A stretch of 63,832 nt of DNA from Stagnimonas sp. (GTDB lineage: Bacteria > Pseudomonadota > Gammaproteobacteria > Nevskiales > Nevskiaceae). Numbering within the stretch: position 1 is the stretch's first letter; every line of letters starts with the position of its first letter. The notes beneath the pieces were generated by a model. That model saw nothing but the letters and a program-made list of their open reading frames with translations. It was not told the DNA's origin and searched no databases. The stretch is taken from assembly GCA_030696045.1 (NCBI GenBank), contig JAUYNO010000009.1, positions 1 through 63,832 on the forward strand. The letters are read 5' to 3'. The position numbers and the translations under genes are program-made. Positions 62,814 to 63,832 of this stretch are shown here, piece after piece.

Positions 62814-63568
62814 GCCTGACGCCAACCCTGATCGCGGCGCTTACCTTCTGCGGCTTCGGCACCGCCTTCCTGTCCGGCGTCGCCGGCCTGGGCGGCGGCA
62901 CTATCCTGATCGGCGTGCTCTACGCCGCCGGCATGGCGCCGGCCGAGGCGGTGCCGCTGTTCGCGGCCGTGCAGCTGGTGTCCAACAGCTCGCGCACCGT
63001 CGCGTATCTGAAGCATGTCGAGTGGCGCGCGGCCGGCTGGTTCTCGCTGGCGGCGGTGCCGGCTACCTTCCTGGTTGCTCCGTTCGCGGCGGCGGTGAAT
63101 CCCGATCTGGTGTGTCTGATCCTGGCGGCGCTGATCCTCGTCTCCCTGGCGCCCGGCAAGGCCGACAAGGCGCCGCTGCCGGCGCGCAGTGCCTATCTCA
63201 GTGCCGGCCTGCTCAACGGCTCGCTGGGGATGTTCGTGGGCGCCACCGGCCTGTTCGTCGGCCGCCTGTTCTTCCGGCCGGAATGGAGCAAGGAAACCAC
63301 CATCGGCACCCTGGCCCTGACCCAGGTGATCGGCCACGGTCTGCGCGTGCTCGCCTACGGCCTGGTGGGTTTTTCGGTGTTCGCCCAGCCGCGCCTGCTG
63401 CTGCCCCTGGCGCTGGCGGTGATCGCCGGCACCTGGGCCGGCAAGCGCGCCAACGCGCGGATCTCGCGGGCGCATTTCGACCGCCTGTTCAAGGCCATAC
63501 TGCTCCTGCTCTCGACCAAGCTGCTCTACGACGGCATCACCGGACTGCTAGGGCGTGTTCACAACTAA
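62810..63568 (+). CDS. TauE/SafE (TSUP) family permease
   Basis: 252 residues, GTG start overlapping the MgtE-like stop. Seven or eight membrane helices in two related halves: GVAGLGGGTILIGVLYAAGM early and GSLGMFVGATGLFVGRLFF in the middle, both TSUP signatures. Family members export sulfite, sulfoacetate or other anions. The last five codons and the TAA are within the left end of MITE copy B (63551 on), so the original C-terminus was replaced by element sequence. Confidence 0.87.
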   Translation: MSLTPTLIAALTFCGFGTAFLSGVAGLGGGTILIGVLYAAGMAPAEAVPLFAAVQLVSNSSRTVAYLKHVEWRAAGWFSLAAVPATFLVAPFAAAVNPDLVCLILAALILVSLAPGKADKAPLPARSAYLSAGLLNGSLGMFVGATGLFVGRLFFRPEWSKETTIGTLALTQVIGHGLRVLAYGLVGFSVFAQPRLLLPLALAVIAGTWAGKRANARISRAHFDRLFKAILLLLSTKLLYDGITGLLGRVHN

Positions 63569-63832
63569 ATGATCGCTGCGTTGCTGACCCAAAGGCCGCC
63601 AGGCAAGGCGCCGAACGACGCCAAGGCTGGAGCCTTGGCTAGGCCGGCAACGCCGCATGGCGGCCTTTGGGCCAGCAACCCTGCGGGGCGTGCTCGTGCC
63701 ACGGTGCCTGTGCTTAGCGCGGTGGGTGCGGGCACGAGCACCTCCGGCGCCTCCCGCACCCCTTGCTTCGCAAACACCGTGTCGGCGCCGGACTGTTTTG
63801 GCGCATTGCGGCGTCAGCGAGTCTTTCGATGG
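63551..63832. mobile_element. MITE-like element with structured stems, copy B (cut by window end)
   Basis: Starts GGGCGTGTTCACAACTAAAT. The left domain aligns gap-free with copy A over about 110 bp. Its outer stem is GTTGCTGACCCAAAGGCCGC with one mismatch to its partner ending at 63680, and the inner hairpin is GCCAAGGCT-GG-AGCCTTGGC. An extra 100 bp (about 63690-63789) with inverted repeat GTGCTCGTGCC/GGGCACGAGCAC separates it from the right domain, which resumes as GGACTGTTTTGGCGCATTGC. The right end is outside the window. Confidence 0.85.

Overview
The window is about 64 kb of high-GC chromosomal DNA. Dense overlapping genes, many lipoproteins, an S-adenosylhomocysteine (SAH) riboswitch on ahcY and several small intergenic repeat families suggest a gammaproteobacterium near Nevskiales/Xanthomonadales. 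That placement is inferred from gene content. I saw no tRNA, rRNA, CRISPR array or intact transposase.

Layout. 1-6538: one tight operon for a hydrophobic or aromatic substrate (acyl-CoA ligase, DUF2505, DUF2721, SDR, FAD monooxygenase, DUF1302 outer-membrane protein). 6830-10280: AI-2E family permease, CHAD protein and a wax ester synthase/DGAT. 10366-27495: a redox locus described below. 27791-29235: DUF1326-DUF2182 pair. 29496-31246: a small integron cassette array with three attC sites and no integrase, in AT-richer DNA. 31421-37294: LuxR-type membrane regulator with DUF4199, an NTF2-like protein, a lipoprotein and a P-type ATPase. 37428-47717: aminotransferase/MBL pair, a class III cyclase, two lipoproteins, DUF885 and an enoyl-CoA hydratase. 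47879-53521: a GlyGly-CTERM surface protein, a GlcD-like oxidase and an AEC carrier. 54176-59628: the SAM/SAH cycle (metF, ahcY, metK) with riboswitch and operators. 59760-63832: TetR, outer-membrane protein, MgtE-like and TSUP transporters, and two copies of a structured MITE-like element.

The best candidate for an undescribed system is 10366-27495. A cytosolic fusion (FAD oxidoreductase, two cyclic-nucleotide-binding domains, four [4Fe-4S] clusters) is followed by a diheme b-type membrane protein, then a protein with an FHA-like domain, a membrane helix and ten c-type hemes, a double HbpS-like lipoprotein, an outer-membrane barrel, a ten-heme cytochrome with a beta-propeller tail, two halves of a DUF4331 protein and a TPR lipoprotein. 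A five-motif cytochrome is divergent to it. Gene order and topology suggest a cytosol-to-periplasm (perhaps outer-membrane) electron route with built-in sensing of cyclic nucleotides and possibly phosphorylation. This is inference.

The second notable item is the pair of MITE-like elements (60405-60673 and 63551 to the window end). Their stems differ by compensatory base changes, so the fold itself has been conserved.
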